From Lewinellaceae bacterium (GTDB lineage: Bacteria > Bacteroidota > Bacteroidia > Chitinophagales > Saprospiraceae), in contig JACJYR010000004.1 in the NCBI GenBank assembly GCA_020636005.1, positions 124,001-188,000 on the forward strand: a DNA stretch of 64,000 nucleotides, given 5' to 3'. The position numbers and the translations under genes are program-made. Shown in pieces: positions 36,412-44,852 of the stretch. The notes under the pieces were generated by a model. The model made no database searches and had not been told where the DNA came from. It saw nothing but the letters and a program-made list of their open reading frames with translations. Every line of letters begins with the position of its first letter. Position 1 is the stretch's first letter.

Positions 36412-37038
36412 TCAGTTTTTCCCGTAATCCGCAGTGAGCAGGCTTTCAATAATTGGCTTCAACTGATCGAATTTTTCATCCTTGAAGGCCTCGTCAAGTG
36501 AGCCTCCGGCGGCAAGGAAGACCAATCTCCCTTCTTTGTCGAAAACCATATTGGCGGGAAATCCGCCAATGGCACAAAACTGGTCGAGGATGCCGTTGTT
36601 GAAACAATCCGCCACGTGGAGATAATGGAATGGTTCTTTTGAAAGAAAAGCTTCGATACTTTCTTTCCTATCACGGCCAAAGGCAATGAAAACCACATCC
36701 TCATTTTTAAAATAATCCACCAAATGGTTCAGGCCAGGAAGGTCGTTGCGGCAGGGGGGACAGCTTTCGAACCAAAAGTTCATCACCACTATTTTACCTT
36801 TTAATACAGCAGGTGAGACAGGTTTGCCGTCAATGGTTTCGACTGAAAATGCCGGCATGTAACAACCAACGAGGCTTTGCAGCATCCAATACTGGGCTTT
36901 AAAACGCTCGGCGATGGGCACGTTCCTGGCGATGGAGTCGAAATTTTCCCAGCAATTTTCAAAACAGTTGTTTTGCGCAGAAAGGCCAAAGGAGGGAAAT
37001 AGCAGGAACACAATAAGAAGGGGCTTGAAGTTATTCAT
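36412..37038 (-). CDS. TlpA-like periplasmic thioredoxin
   Basis: 208 residues. Signal peptide ends at GLSAQ (about 22). A thioredoxin fold follows with VVMNFWFESCPPCRNDL, the active site Cys93-Pro-Pro-Cys96, and the later GGFPANMVFD loop with the cis-proline. TlpA-type proteins reduce disulfides or haem-binding cysteines in the periplasm. Extra cysteines (Cys25, Cys29, Cys59) precede the domain. The cytochrome c maturation genes are only about 2 kb away on the same strand, which is suggestive of, but does not prove, a role in c-type cytochrome assembly. Single gene. Confidence 0.88.
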   Translation of the reverse strand: MNNFKPLLIVFLLFPSFGLSAQNNCFENCWENFDSIARNVPIAERFKAQYWMLQSLVGCYMPAFSVETIDGKPVSPAVLKGKIVVMNFWFESCPPCRNDLPGLNHLVDYFKNEDVVFIAFGRDRKESIEAFLSKEPFHYLHVADCFNNGILDQFCAIGGFPANMVFDKEGRLVFLAAGGSLDEAFKDEKFDQLKPIIESLLTADYGKN

Positions 37039-37272
37039 GGGTTTATAGTGTTTTTACCGTCTTGGTTATGTTGCCCGATTCTCTAGTGGTGTAGTTAAAA
37101 TGCTCTCAAAATTAACACTTTATTTCCAAAAAGGATTTAATTCTTTCTTTTGCAGTGCCACCTTTACGGGTAATGGTGGGTTTTGTTTTAACAGGCCGTG
37201 AAAAAGAGGAAAGTTGTACCGCTTGTGAACTTTCTTGTTTGTTAATTTGGCGCAGAAAAAACTGACCTTCTT

Positions 37273-37731
37273 ATGCTGAAAAAACTCCTTTCTTCCAGCC
37301 GCTATTTTATTTTGATTGCCATTGCCGGGCAGTTCATCGCCAGCATTGCCTTGCTTTGCGATGGGGCTTATAAAATTTTCAAAATCATAGCGTCCATGCT
37401 GAATGGCACTGCTGAAAACAAAGATGCCATGATCGGCTTCATCGAAACGGCAGACCTTTTTTTGCTGGCCGTTGCCCTGTATATCATAGCGTTGGGCCTC
37501 TACGATTTGTTCATCGATCAAAATATTGAAATGCCCGAGTGGCTGAACATCAGGGACTTGACAGATTTGAAAAAGAAATTGCTGGATGTGGTGGTGATAA
37601 TTCTTGGGGTCGTTTTCTTAGGGAGGGTGGTCAAATGGAACGGGGAGACAGAGATCCTCCATTTCGGGATTGGCATTGCCCTCGTTATCGCCGCCCTGAC
37701 TTTTTTCAGAAAGCCTGGAGACGGGCATTAA
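37273..37731 (+). CDS. YqhA/UPF0114 family membrane protein
   Basis: 152 residues with four predicted membrane helices (about 10-30, 55-80, 105-120, 127-145). The pattern FIETADLFLLAVALYIIALGLYDLFI and LLDVVVIILGVVFLGRVVKW is diagnostic of the YqhA/UPF0114 family, an uncharacterised group of small inner-membrane proteins found across bacteria. No function can be given. Convergent with the glutamate dehydrogenase gene; the two share a hairpin region just after the stop. Confidence 0.88.
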   Translation: MLKKLLSSSRYFILIAIAGQFIASIALLCDGAYKIFKIIASMLNGTAENKDAMIGFIETADLFLLAVALYIIALGLYDLFIDQNIEMPEWLNIRDLTDLKKKLLDVVVIILGVVFLGRVVKWNGETEILHFGIGIALVIAALTFFRKPGDGH

Positions 37732-37732
37732 A

Positions 37733-37765
37733 AAAGGGATTGAAGAAAAAATCTTCAACCCCTCT
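37733..37765 (-). terminator. Intrinsic terminator of the ccm-gdh unit
   Basis: On the minus strand GGGTTGAAGA pairs with TCTTCAATCCC (one bulge) and six T follow. It lies about 115 bases after the glutamate dehydrogenase stop and immediately after the yqhA-like stop on the other strand. Confidence 0.55.
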
Positions 37766-37878
37766 CTTTGAACTTGATTCTGCGTCTGCTTGCCGTTTAA
37801 ATGTTCTGATTGCAAGCCTAAAAGACAACTTCATAAACACCCAAACACCTAAAAACGCAAACACAATCTCTATAGCCA

Positions 37879-39321
37879 CTATGGGAAAATTCCCATTGAC
37901 TGATAATCTTGCCCAATCAACTGCACCGCATTTACAAAGGCCGCCGTCCGCATGTCAATGTTTTTCTCCTTCATAATATTCCTGGTGATGTTGTACGAGT
38001 TGATCATAGATTCCTCCAGACCGGAACGAACCAGGTCCACTTCGTCGGCACCCTTTACAAATTTATGCACCATGTCTTCCGGCACTTTCCGGCCCACCAT
38101 GGACTCCACCAATCCGATGATCCCTTCCCTACCCTGTTGGCGGTAGCGTTTGTCCATACGGCCAAAGCGCATGTGGGAAAGGTTTTTCAGCCACTCAAAA
38201 TAAGAAACCGTGACACCACCAGCGTTCAGGTACACATCGGGGATGATGAGGATTCCCTTTTTGAGCAGGATTTCCTCAGCCACAGAAGTAATGGGGCCGT
38301 TCGCCGCTTCGCCAATAATTTTTGCTTTGATGTTCTTTGCATTGTTGACATTGATGACTTCTTCCAGGGCAGCCGGCACCAGGATGTCGCATTCCAGTTC
38401 CAGCACTTTTTCCCGGTCCTCGGGCTTTGACTTAAAGGAGGCAGGGTAATTCATAATTGACCCGGTCTCTTTTTTGACAGCAATCAATTTTTGAATATCA
38501 ATCCCTTTTTCATCGTAAATGTATCCATCGTGCTCGCCTACGGCAATGATCAGGGCATCTCCCTCGCCTTGTGAAATTTGGGCGGAATAGGTGCCCACGT
38601 TTCCAAAGCCCTGGATGACCATCCGCTTGCCCGCAATGCCTGGCGACAATTTCAGTTTTTTCATGTCTTCCACATGATCGCAGGCTTGGCGCAGCCCATA
38701 GAAGACACCACGGCCAGTAGCTTCAGTACGGCCACGAATACCAAATTGGTTTACTGGTTTTCCTGTCACGCAACCTGCTGCATCGAGTTCGTTCTCACGC
38801 AAGGTGCGGTAAGTGTCGAGGATCCAGGCCATTTCCCTTTCGCCCGTTCCATAGTCGGGTGCGGGCACGTCAATGGACGGGCCGATGAAATTGCGCCGCA
38901 CCAGTTCGTAGGTGTATCGCCGGGTGATTTTCTCCAGTGTCTCTTCGTCGTAGTCCTTTGGGCTAACCTTGACGCCACCTTTTGCGCCACCAAATGGTAC
39001 GTGAACAATGGCGCATTTATAGGACATCAGTGTGGCAAGTGCCATCACTTCGTCCTGGTTGACGTGGTTGCTGAAACGGATACCACCCTTCGTTGGCAAA
39101 CGGTGGTGGCTGTGCTGGACCCGATAGCCTTCGAACACTTTCACTGAGGTTTTGCCAGTTTTCGGATCACGGATCTCCACAGGGAAGTGGATAGCGTAAA
39201 TGGAGTTGCAAACTTTGATCTGGTCGAGCAAACCCCGGTCCAGTCCGGTATGCGGGGCTGCTTTTTCGAAGTAATTTTCGACGCTCTGGTAGAAGGTGAG
39301 CGTCTGTTGTGCTTTAGCCAT
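37879..39321 (-). CDS. Glutamate dehydrogenase (Glu/Leu/Phe/Val family)
   Basis: 480 residues, slightly longer than usual. The dimerisation/substrate domain has KGGIRFS and VPFGGAKGGVKV with the catalytic lysine Lys114, followed by PSIDVPAPDYGTGEREM. The Rossmann domain starts near VIQGFGNVGTYSAQ and contains GAANG-like AEAANGPIT. It interconverts glutamate and 2-oxoglutarate with ammonia in the cytoplasm; leucine or phenylalanine dehydrogenase is less likely given the closeness to GDH sequences. The start overlaps the end of the ccmD-like gene by 8 bases, so it appears to be the last gene of the cytochrome-maturation unit, an unusual combination. Confidence 0.92.
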   Translation of the reverse strand: MAKAQQTLTFYQSVENYFEKAAPHTGLDRGLLDQIKVCNSIYAIHFPVEIRDPKTGKTSVKVFEGYRVQHSHHRLPTKGGIRFSNHVNQDEVMALATLMSYKCAIVHVPFGGAKGGVKVSPKDYDEETLEKITRRYTYELVRRNFIGPSIDVPAPDYGTGEREMAWILDTYRTLRENELDAAGCVTGKPVNQFGIRGRTEATGRGVFYGLRQACDHVEDMKKLKLSPGIAGKRMVIQGFGNVGTYSAQISQGEGDALIIAVGEHDGYIYDEKGIDIQKLIAVKKETGSIMNYPASFKSKPEDREKVLELECDILVPAALEEVINVNNAKNIKAKIIGEAANGPITSVAEEILLKKGILIIPDVYLNAGGVTVSYFEWLKNLSHMRFGRMDKRYRQQGREGIIGLVESMVGRKVPEDMVHKFVKGADEVDLVRSGLEESMINSYNITRNIMKEKNIDMRTAAFVNAVQLIGQDYQSMGIFP

Positions 39322-39541
39322 TTTGATGATTATTAATTTGGTTCTCTAATTTGGTGAGCTTCCTGTCCAGGTAAACGAGGAAAATGACAATGCCGATGAA
39401 AATGGCTGCAATCACGGCTACTACCACGTACATTTTGCCCATGCTGCGCATGAAGTCTGCGTCTTCTTGGGCTACAAGAAAGGAAAAAGGAAAAAGAAAA
39501 AGGGAGAAAGTGGTAAGGGCTTTTTTTACAGCTTTAAACAT
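39314..39541 (-). CDS. ccmD: CcmD-like small membrane protein
   Basis: 75 residues from the ATG at 39541. A signal-like N-terminal hydrophobic segment (LTTFSLFLFPFSFLVAQ) is followed by one membrane helix MYVVVAVIAAIFIGIVIFLV and a charged LDRKLTKLE tail, the form of CcmD in Bacteroidota. CcmD helps release haem-loaded CcmE from the CcmABC complex. The position directly after ccmC supports the call; the sequence itself is too short for certainty. It overlaps the glutamate dehydrogenase start by 8 bases. Confidence 0.7.
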   Translation of the reverse strand: MFKAVKKALTTFSLFLFPFSFLVAQEDADFMRSMGKMYVVVAVIAAIFIGIVIFLVYLDRKLTKLENQINNHQNG

Positions 39542-39658
39542 GGTCGAATCATTAGGCTGTTTCCTGTCCAAAAGTGGGCGCTAAAGTCGGAGAATTTTTT
39601 ATACCTGACAACTTTGGCCGCACGTTTCACCAAATGCGGCCAATTATTTTTCCACAAA

Positions 39659-40711
39659 TCAGCCCTCCAGCAAAAGCCGTTTCAAACGCCCAGCCCGAAA
39701 GACCAAATGTGCCATCCAAACGCCCATCAGCGTCCAACCGATGATGGCGGGGTAAAATACCATGCGCATGGTATTGTCCAAATCCTGGCTGCCGAAAGCA
39801 ATATTGCCACCGGCGCCTGGGTGCAGGCTGTCCGTCAGTTTTGGGATGACATACAATAACGGGATCAGTGTGGAAAAGGCAAAAATGTTATACACTGCAC
39901 TGATACGGGCCCTTTTCTCAGGATCTTCAAAGGAGGCCCGCAGCACAAAATAAGCGCAGTAAATAAGCAGCCCCACGGCGGTCATGTTTTGTTTTACATC
40001 AAAACTCCAGTAGGCACCCCAGGTGTTTTTTGCCCAAATAGCGCCCGTCACCAGTCCGAGCACCCCATATAAAATGCCCACGGTTGTAAGTGCAGCAGCT
40101 TTGGCATCGTCATTCGGGTCCATTTTCCGCAGATATTTGATGCTCGTTACCGTCGCTGCAATGAATAAGATGAACATTGCAAACCATAGCGGCACATGGT
40201 AATAGGTGTTTCGGATGGTCTCGCCGAGGATGTTCCTGAAAGGGAATGTGATGGCCGCTTTTTCATGCAAACCGGAGATGTTGGCATTTTGCCAAAGGGC
40301 TTCCCCAGCGGTTTTATCAATGCTGTCCTGCGTAACAAAAACGCCTGATGGCAGGACGGAAGCGCCGTCAGTAGGGCTGTCAAGTATGAGGGTAAAATCC
40401 TGCACTTTTTTGTCCACTGGGAGAAATTGTGGCAGGTCAAATATAGCCTTCAAGTCACGATCGCCAACGACCTCCACATTTTTGGCAGCCATTGCCCGCT
40501 CATTGTCCATTTTCAGCCAAGCCCTTATTTCTTTGGGGTTTTTTGTGTAAAATGAATTGTAGCCTGTTACGAGGAGAGTCACACTTTTTCCGGCACGGAC
40601 GCTGGCAGGTTGGGCATCGAGGATGCCCGTTTTCAAGGGGGTCAATAGCCCCATGGCAAATGAGTACAAAACCAACAACACGCCCAAGACTTTCCACCAG
40701 TGTTTTTTCAT
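39659..40711 (-). CDS. ccmC: CcmC-like haem exporter protein with inserted periplasmic domain
   Basis: 350 residues. After one N-terminal membrane helix comes a periplasmic beta domain (about 28-165), absent from short CcmC proteins, then the polytopic CcsA/CcmC part. The haem-handling tryptophan-rich motif is NTWGAYWSFDVKQNM, where the usual Trp before Asp is Phe; flanking histidines are present in YHVPLWFAM and SLHPGAG. It would deliver haem to CcmE for cytochrome c maturation. Neighbours ccmB upstream and a ccmD-like gene downstream support this. ccmE and ccmF are not in the window. Confidence 0.85.
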   Translation of the reverse strand: MKKHWWKVLGVLLVLYSFAMGLLTPLKTGILDAQPASVRAGKSVTLLVTGYNSFYTKNPKEIRAWLKMDNERAMAAKNVEVVGDRDLKAIFDLPQFLPVDKKVQDFTLILDSPTDGASVLPSGVFVTQDSIDKTAGEALWQNANISGLHEKAAITFPFRNILGETIRNTYYHVPLWFAMFILFIAATVTSIKYLRKMDPNDDAKAAALTTVGILYGVLGLVTGAIWAKNTWGAYWSFDVKQNMTAVGLLIYCAYFVLRASFEDPEKRARISAVYNIFAFSTLIPLLYVIPKLTDSLHPGAGGNIAFGSQDLDNTMRMVFYPAIIGWTLMGVWMAHLVFRAGRLKRLLLEG

Positions 40712-40714
40712 AGT

Positions 40715-41116
40715 TCAAACAAAATTTGAAACAAAATTCAAGTAGCCTCTTACCCCATCTTTTTTGTGCCAAAATTCAGCTGATTTGTTGAGTTTTTCCA
40801 AACAGCGTATCACCGCTACTATGGGCACATCATTGCCAATGCCTTCAAACCCATCTAATTCAACTGTTTCGCCAGGTTCCTTTTTTCGCCTCCACTCGCA
40901 CATTGTTTGCACCGCTTCGAAAACCTTTGCAGAAATGCCTGTTAGCGAGCTTTCCAGTTCTGGCATTCTTTTCTTTTTTCTGTTGTAAAACTTCACCAGC
41001 CTGTCATAGGCTTTTATGACATCCGGATCCCGTAGATCAGGGTTGTCTTTGTAAACCTCCGCAACTGCAAATTCAATGTTTTGTAAAAAATCAAGGTAGT
41101 CTGTTTCCAATTGCAT
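40715..41116 (-). CDS. Small protein of unknown function in the ccm operon
   Basis: 133 residues from the ATG at 41116; the longer frame starts at a TTG and would overlap ccmB. Cytoplasmic, helical and charged: TDYLDFLQNIEFAVAEVYK, DRLVKFYNRKKKRM, CEWRRKKEP and FEGIGNDVPIVAVIRCLEKL. It lies between ccmB and ccmC, 3 bases from the latter, so it is co-translated with them. No motif is recognised. A role in cytochrome maturation is inferred only from position. Confidence 0.7.
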   Translation of the reverse strand: MQLETDYLDFLQNIEFAVAEVYKDNPDLRDPDVIKAYDRLVKFYNRKKKRMPELESSLTGISAKVFEAVQTMCEWRRKKEPGETVELDGFEGIGNDVPIVAVIRCLEKLNKSAEFWHKKDGVRGYLNFVSNFV

Positions 41117-41133
41117 AGCGCTAAATTTTATCT

Positions 41134-41793
41134 TCAATCCCGCCAAAGATAAGGAAAGAGCACCAATCCCAAAGCCACCAAAATGAGGTCAACAGCGGCC
41201 AGCATCATGATGTCCCTGTTGATCATCGTGCCCTGGAGCAGCCCTATGGAATGCGCCGACAGGTTGACCAAAAGCAACAAGATGGGGATGACGACCGGGA
41301 AGCTCAAAATGGCCATCAGGGTGCTGCTGTTGTCCGCTTTGGCTGCAATGGCCGACACAAAAGTAAAGGTGATTGAAAAACCCACACTGCCCAGCAACAG
41401 CGCCAAAGCAAACCGCCCGGCCTGTTCCACCGGGTTGCCGGCCATGAAGCCCAAAGCCACAAAAGTCAGGACAGAAAGCAGCAGCAACAAGCTGGTATTG
41501 TAAATCATTTTTGACAATAAAATGGCAACGGGGTTGGCCAGTTGGTAATAGTAAAGTTGGCGTTGGCCGCTCTCCTGCACGAAACTTTTCACCACCGCAT
41601 TGATGGAGGCGAACAGCATGATGATCCAAAACAGCACGTTCCAGAGCTGTGGGCTAACGGTTTGGAAGGAAATGTAAACGATGAACACGGTGGAAAGCAC
41701 ATAGAGCAGGATCCCGCTGATGGCGTATTTCTGCCGCCATTCGAGGGTGAATTCTTTGTGTAGCAGGTGCTTTATTTCCATGAATAGGCTCAT
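41134..41793 (-). CDS. ccmB: Haem exporter membrane protein CcmB
   Basis: 219 residues with six membrane helices. The N-terminus HLLHKEFTLEWRQKYAISG and the segment FKSFVQESGQRQLYYYQL-like VKSFVQESGQRQLYYYQLAN match CcmB, the permease subunit of the CcmAB transporter needed to release haem-CcmE. A TACATTTG -7 element at 41805-41798 would start transcription near 41791, so the ATG at 41781 (MEIKHLL) is probably the true start with almost no leader. First gene of ccmB-x-ccmC-ccmD-gdh. The ATPase gene ccmA is not in the window. Confidence 0.9.
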   Translation of the reverse strand: MSLFMEIKHLLHKEFTLEWRQKYAISGILLYVLSTVFIVYISFQTVSPQLWNVLFWIIMLFASINAVVKSFVQESGQRQLYYYQLANPVAILLSKMIYNTSLLLLLSVLTFVALGFMAGNPVEQAGRFALALLLGSVGFSITFTFVSAIAAKADNSSTLMAILSFPVVIPILLLLVNLSAHSIGLLQGTMINRDIMMLAAVDLILVALGLVLFPYLWRD

Positions 41794-41847
41794 GCGGCAA
41801 ATGTAAAAAGCTGGCGGGGATGCTTAGTAATTTGGATTAGTAGTTGT

Positions 41848-41888
41848 TTGAAATGGTTTGAAATGGTTGAAATGGTTGAAATGGTTTT
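41848..41888. repeat. Tandem TTTGAAATGG word repeat
   Basis: Four successive copies of (T)GAAATGGTT(T). Related words occur at 42881-42952, 45541-45583 and 62611-62654, all between genes. Confidence 0.7.
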
Positions 41889-41992
41889 ATATACTTGAAA
41901 ATCAAGTGCTTATTAGAATTTTATTTTTTAACCCAAATAACCCAGACTAATTTCAATGGTGTACTTGAAAACTATTGAGGCGATTAAAACTA

Positions 41993-42030
41993 AGAGGGAC
42001 ACCATCCACTGGCATCCCTCTCAATTTTTT
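41993..42030. terminator. Intrinsic terminator after the Uma2 gene
   Basis: AGAGGGA and TCCCTCT, with an inner CCA/TGG pairing, form a stem. T6 follows on plus; TTAGTTTT on minus. It lies 20 bases beyond the minus-strand stop of the Uma2 gene. Confidence 0.55.
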
Positions 42031-42049
42031 ATCAAAAGTTGGTATTGAC

Positions 42050-42691
42050 TCATACCCTCAATCGCAACTTGTCCAAAGGCACTTCGAGGCCGGGCATTAC
42101 CTCCTCGCCCGAAAGGGTTTTTCCTTCAAAACCTTCAATTACTGTCGGTTGTCTGCCTTCCCGGTAGATGTAAACCTTTTCGGCATAAGGGTCAATCAAC
42201 CAACCGAGCCGGACGCCATTTGCCATCCAGACATCCTTCATTTTGCTTTTTTGCTTGCGCAAACGGTCGCTGGACGAGCGCACTTCCACCACAAAATCCG
42301 GGACAACCGGGAGGAAACTGTATTCCTCCTCGTCCACTGAAATCGAAGCTAATCTTTCATTGGAAACCCAGGCAGTGTCGGGCGCACGGGTCGAGCCATC
42401 GGGCAGATCGAACCCTGTCGTTGAGCCATAGACTTCACCCAGGCCAGTTTTCAACTGCCACATTCCTACATAGGCTATTATTTTAGCCTCTCTTTTACCC
42501 GATCCGCCAAAAACGAGGGGCATAATGAATACGGTTCCGTCCTGTTCCCTTTCCAATTGAAGCTCCTGGTGCCGCTGCGCAAATTCGATGAACTCCGCTT
42601 TCGACATCTTTTCGGGCGCTTTCAAGGCACCTTTCTCCTGTAGGACTGCATCTATTGGACTGAGCCTGACGGCGGTTGCTGTTGCTGCCAT
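42050..42691 (-). CDS. Uma2/DUF820 family putative restriction endonuclease
   Basis: 213 residues. The C-terminal two thirds show the PD-(D/E)xK core of the Uma2 family: APDTAWVSNER supplies the Pro-Asp, VVPDFVVEVRSSSDRLRKQK supplies the E-x-R/K strand, and MANGVRLGWLIDP completes the fold. These proteins are abundant in cyanobacteria and some Bacteroidota and are presumed nucleases with unclear roles, sometimes linked to mobile elements. No methyltransferase or partner lies beside it. Family call strong, activity unproven. Confidence 0.9.
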   Translation of the reverse strand: MAATATAVRLSPIDAVLQEKGALKAPEKMSKAEFIEFAQRHQELQLEREQDGTVFIMPLVFGGSGKREAKIIAYVGMWQLKTGLGEVYGSTTGFDLPDGSTRAPDTAWVSNERLASISVDEEEYSFLPVVPDFVVEVRSSSDRLRKQKSKMKDVWMANGVRLGWLIDPYAEKVYIYREGRQPTVIEGFEGKTLSGEEVMPGLEVPLDKLRLRV

Positions 42692-42880
42692 GTTTCAAGG
42701 TTTTGCAATTATAAACGCAAATTAAGGCTTTTAGGCCGGGTTGCGAAACATAAATGTTTGATGCATGGGAGATTTGGTGGGACGGGGGACGGGGCTAGAA
42801 CACTTGAGTGGGCAGGCTAAGTTATTCGACAAAATTGGTGCTGTTTGAAATCGAATATTCACGTCAGTAAATTTTTGAGC

Positions 42881-42952
42881 TTCAACCATTTAAAACAGTT
42901 GACAACAAAGTCAAACCATTTTCAAACGACGTCGAACCATTTCAAACTGTTT
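42881..42952. repeat. CAAACCATTTTCAAAC word repeat cluster
   Basis: Several imperfect copies of TCAAACCATTT and TTCAAAC in the 258-base space between kynureninase and the Uma2 gene. Reverse complement of the 41848 words. Confidence 0.6.
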
Positions 42953-44219
42953 ATTGATTAAACTTTCCCAGCAAATCCGCCAATCGCCAGCAGTCTTCAA
43001 AGCTATTGTAAAATGGCACAGGCGCTACCCGGATTACGTTGGGTTCCCTCCAATCGGCTACTACGCCGTTTTCTGTCAAATAATCGAACAGTTGCTTGCC
43101 TTCCTTTCCTGTCAAAATGGACAACTGGCAGCCTCTTGCCTGTGGCTTTGAAGGAGTTATGATGTTGAAACGCTTTTTTTCTTTGTTTAAATTTTCAATC
43201 AAAAATTCCAGATAGCCTGTCATTTTCACAGCCTTTTCACGCAGGGCATCCATGCCCACTTTGTCGAACATATCCAGGCTAACCTTATGTGCTGCGCAGC
43301 TGAAAATCTGTGCATTGCTCAATTGCCAGCCCGCTGCACCCTGCATCGGGATGAAGCCTTTTTTCATCAAAAACCGGCTGCCCTCATCGTGCCCCCACCA
43401 TCCGGCAAAGCGGGGCAAGTCAGGATTGTCGCCGTGCCGTTCATGCACGAAAATGCCGCTGGGGCCGCCAGGGCCGGAATTCAAATATTTGTAGCTGCAC
43501 CAGCAGGCAAAGTCAACGTTCCAGTCGTGGAGTTTCAACGGCAAGTTTCCAGCCGTATGCGCCAAATCAAAGCCCACGTTCGCACCCACTTTATGCCCTG
43601 CTTCTGTTATTTTTCCCAAATCAAAGAACTGTCCCGTGTAGTAGTTCACGCCGCCAAACATGACGGTTGCCACTGAATTTCCGTGCTTTTCTATGGTGGA
43701 AATAATATCTTCCGTGCGCAGGGTTTCCTCGCCTGGCCTTGGCGCTATTTCAACGATAGCTTCTTTTGGTGAAAAACCATGAAAACGCACCTGGCTTTCC
43801 ATTGCATATTGGTCGGATGGAAAAGCGCCCGCTTCCATGATGATTTTGAAACGCTCTTTTGTTGGGCGGTAAAACGAGACCATCAGCAGGTGCAGGTTGG
43901 TGGTGAGGGTGTTCATCACCACCACTTCCGATTCCTTTGCACCAACGAGCCGGGCGCTCTGCGGCAACAGGAATTTATGGTAGTACATCCAGGGCATTTC
44001 ACCCCGGAAGTGGCCTTCCACTGCGTGTTCCCGCCAGTGCATGACCTCATGTTCCAGCGCTTCTTTTACGCCTTTTGGTTGCAGGCCGAGCGAGTTGCCA
44101 CAAAAGTAGAGGACGCTTTTGCCCTTGTGTTTCGGGAAATAAAACTGGCGCCGGTATGGGCGGAGGGGATCAGTTTTGTCGAGGTGGTGGGCGTAGGAAA
44201 GTGTGGGTTGGTAATTCAT
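42951..44219 (-). CDS. kynU: Kynureninase
   Basis: 422 residues, full length. A class V aminotransferase fold: LYFCGNSLGLQPKGV at the N-terminus, FPSDQYA, the PLP Asp in VGFDLAHTAGN and the Schiff-base lysine Lys244 in CSYKYLNSGPGG, then a small domain ending in WRLADLLGKF. It cleaves kynurenine to anthranilate and alanine in tryptophan breakdown or NAD synthesis. No other kynurenine-pathway gene is nearby. Its ATG overlaps the stop of the upstream toxin-like gene by 4 bases, so it is translationally coupled to a toxin-antitoxin pair, which is unusual. Confidence 0.95.
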   Translation of the reverse strand: MNYQPTLSYAHHLDKTDPLRPYRRQFYFPKHKGKSVLYFCGNSLGLQPKGVKEALEHEVMHWREHAVEGHFRGEMPWMYYHKFLLPQSARLVGAKESEVVVMNTLTTNLHLLMVSFYRPTKERFKIIMEAGAFPSDQYAMESQVRFHGFSPKEAIVEIAPRPGEETLRTEDIISTIEKHGNSVATVMFGGVNYYTGQFFDLGKITEAGHKVGANVGFDLAHTAGNLPLKLHDWNVDFACWCSYKYLNSGPGGPSGIFVHERHGDNPDLPRFAGWWGHDEGSRFLMKKGFIPMQGAAGWQLSNAQIFSCAAHKVSLDMFDKVGMDALREKAVKMTGYLEFLIENLNKEKKRFNIITPSKPQARGCQLSILTGKEGKQLFDYLTENGVVADWREPNVIRVAPVPFYNSFEDCWRLADLLGKFNQ

Positions 44220-44533
44220 GAAAAGAAATCCTTGATTTTACCGGGGTTTTGCCTCGTGTCAAACACACCTAAAATTATTACTTGGTCAACCCCAGGATGA
44301 AAAATGAGTTTGAAGTGCCCAAGAATAGCACTCCTGAATTCTAATGCACTGTTTTCAAGCAATCTTTCTTTAGGAAACCTTCTTGGAAGTGTTCGGAGCG
44401 AATAAGCAAGCATGATGAGGTCTTTCTTAATTTTTCTCGCTTCACTATCTGATTGGGTGGCGGAAAGGAAATGAAAGACTTTATCGAGCATTTCGACCGC
44501 CTCTGGATTCCATGTCACCTGGTATTCCTTCAT
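44216..44533 (-). CDS. RelE/ParE-type toxin
   Basis: 105 residues. The opening YQVTWNPEAVEMLDKVFHFL, the central SLRTLPRRFPKE and the final strands (FRSAILGHFKLIFHPGVDQVIILGVFDTRQNP) fit the RelE/ParE fold, including the conserved strand with a positively charged residue and the VFDTRQNP end. It would inhibit translation or gyrase when free. The antitoxin-like gene precedes it by 12 bases. The toxin stop overlaps the kynureninase start. Which of RelE or ParE activity applies cannot be told. Confidence 0.85.
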   Translation of the reverse strand: MKEYQVTWNPEAVEMLDKVFHFLSATQSDSEARKIKKDLIMLAYSLRTLPRRFPKERLLENSALEFRSAILGHFKLIFHPGVDQVIILGVFDTRQNPGKIKDFFS

Positions 44534-44545
44534 TGTTTGAGGGCA

Positions 44546-44809
44546 TTACCAGTTTTGCACTTCCTTCATCAATTCTTCTTGTCGGATGTAGGTGCCGGAA
44601 TTGACTTTTTCGATGGCATCTGCCACAAATTTCTCTAATTCCTTTTGAGAAAAAGGCCTGCCATCGGCAGCATAAATGACAACTTTATCATGCTCCTTTT
44701 TTAAGTCCTTGCTTATCAATTCATACCATTTTTTCAGCACACTTTGGTCAAGTGTCGTTTCAATGATCGCATGAAGGGAAAATTTTAATTCAGAAGAAGT
44801 CATGGACAT
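44546..44809 (-). CDS. Antitoxin-like partner of the RelE/ParE toxin
   Basis: 87 residues (a second ATG at 44803 is possible). Helical, with DQSVLKKWYELISKDL and RPFSQKELEKFVADAIEKV and a C-terminal IRQEELMKEVQNW that would serve as the toxin-binding tail. No clear ribbon-helix-helix or PHD motif is visible. The call rests mostly on size and on its place directly upstream of a RelE/ParE toxin, 12 bases away. Confidence 0.7.
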   Translation of the reverse strand: MSMTSSELKFSLHAIIETTLDQSVLKKWYELISKDLKKEHDKVVIYAADGRPFSQKELEKFVADAIEKVNSGTYIRQEELMKEVQNW

Positions 44810-44852
44810 TTTTTTAGAATTTAGGATGCAAGTTACGAAGATTCACTTTCAT

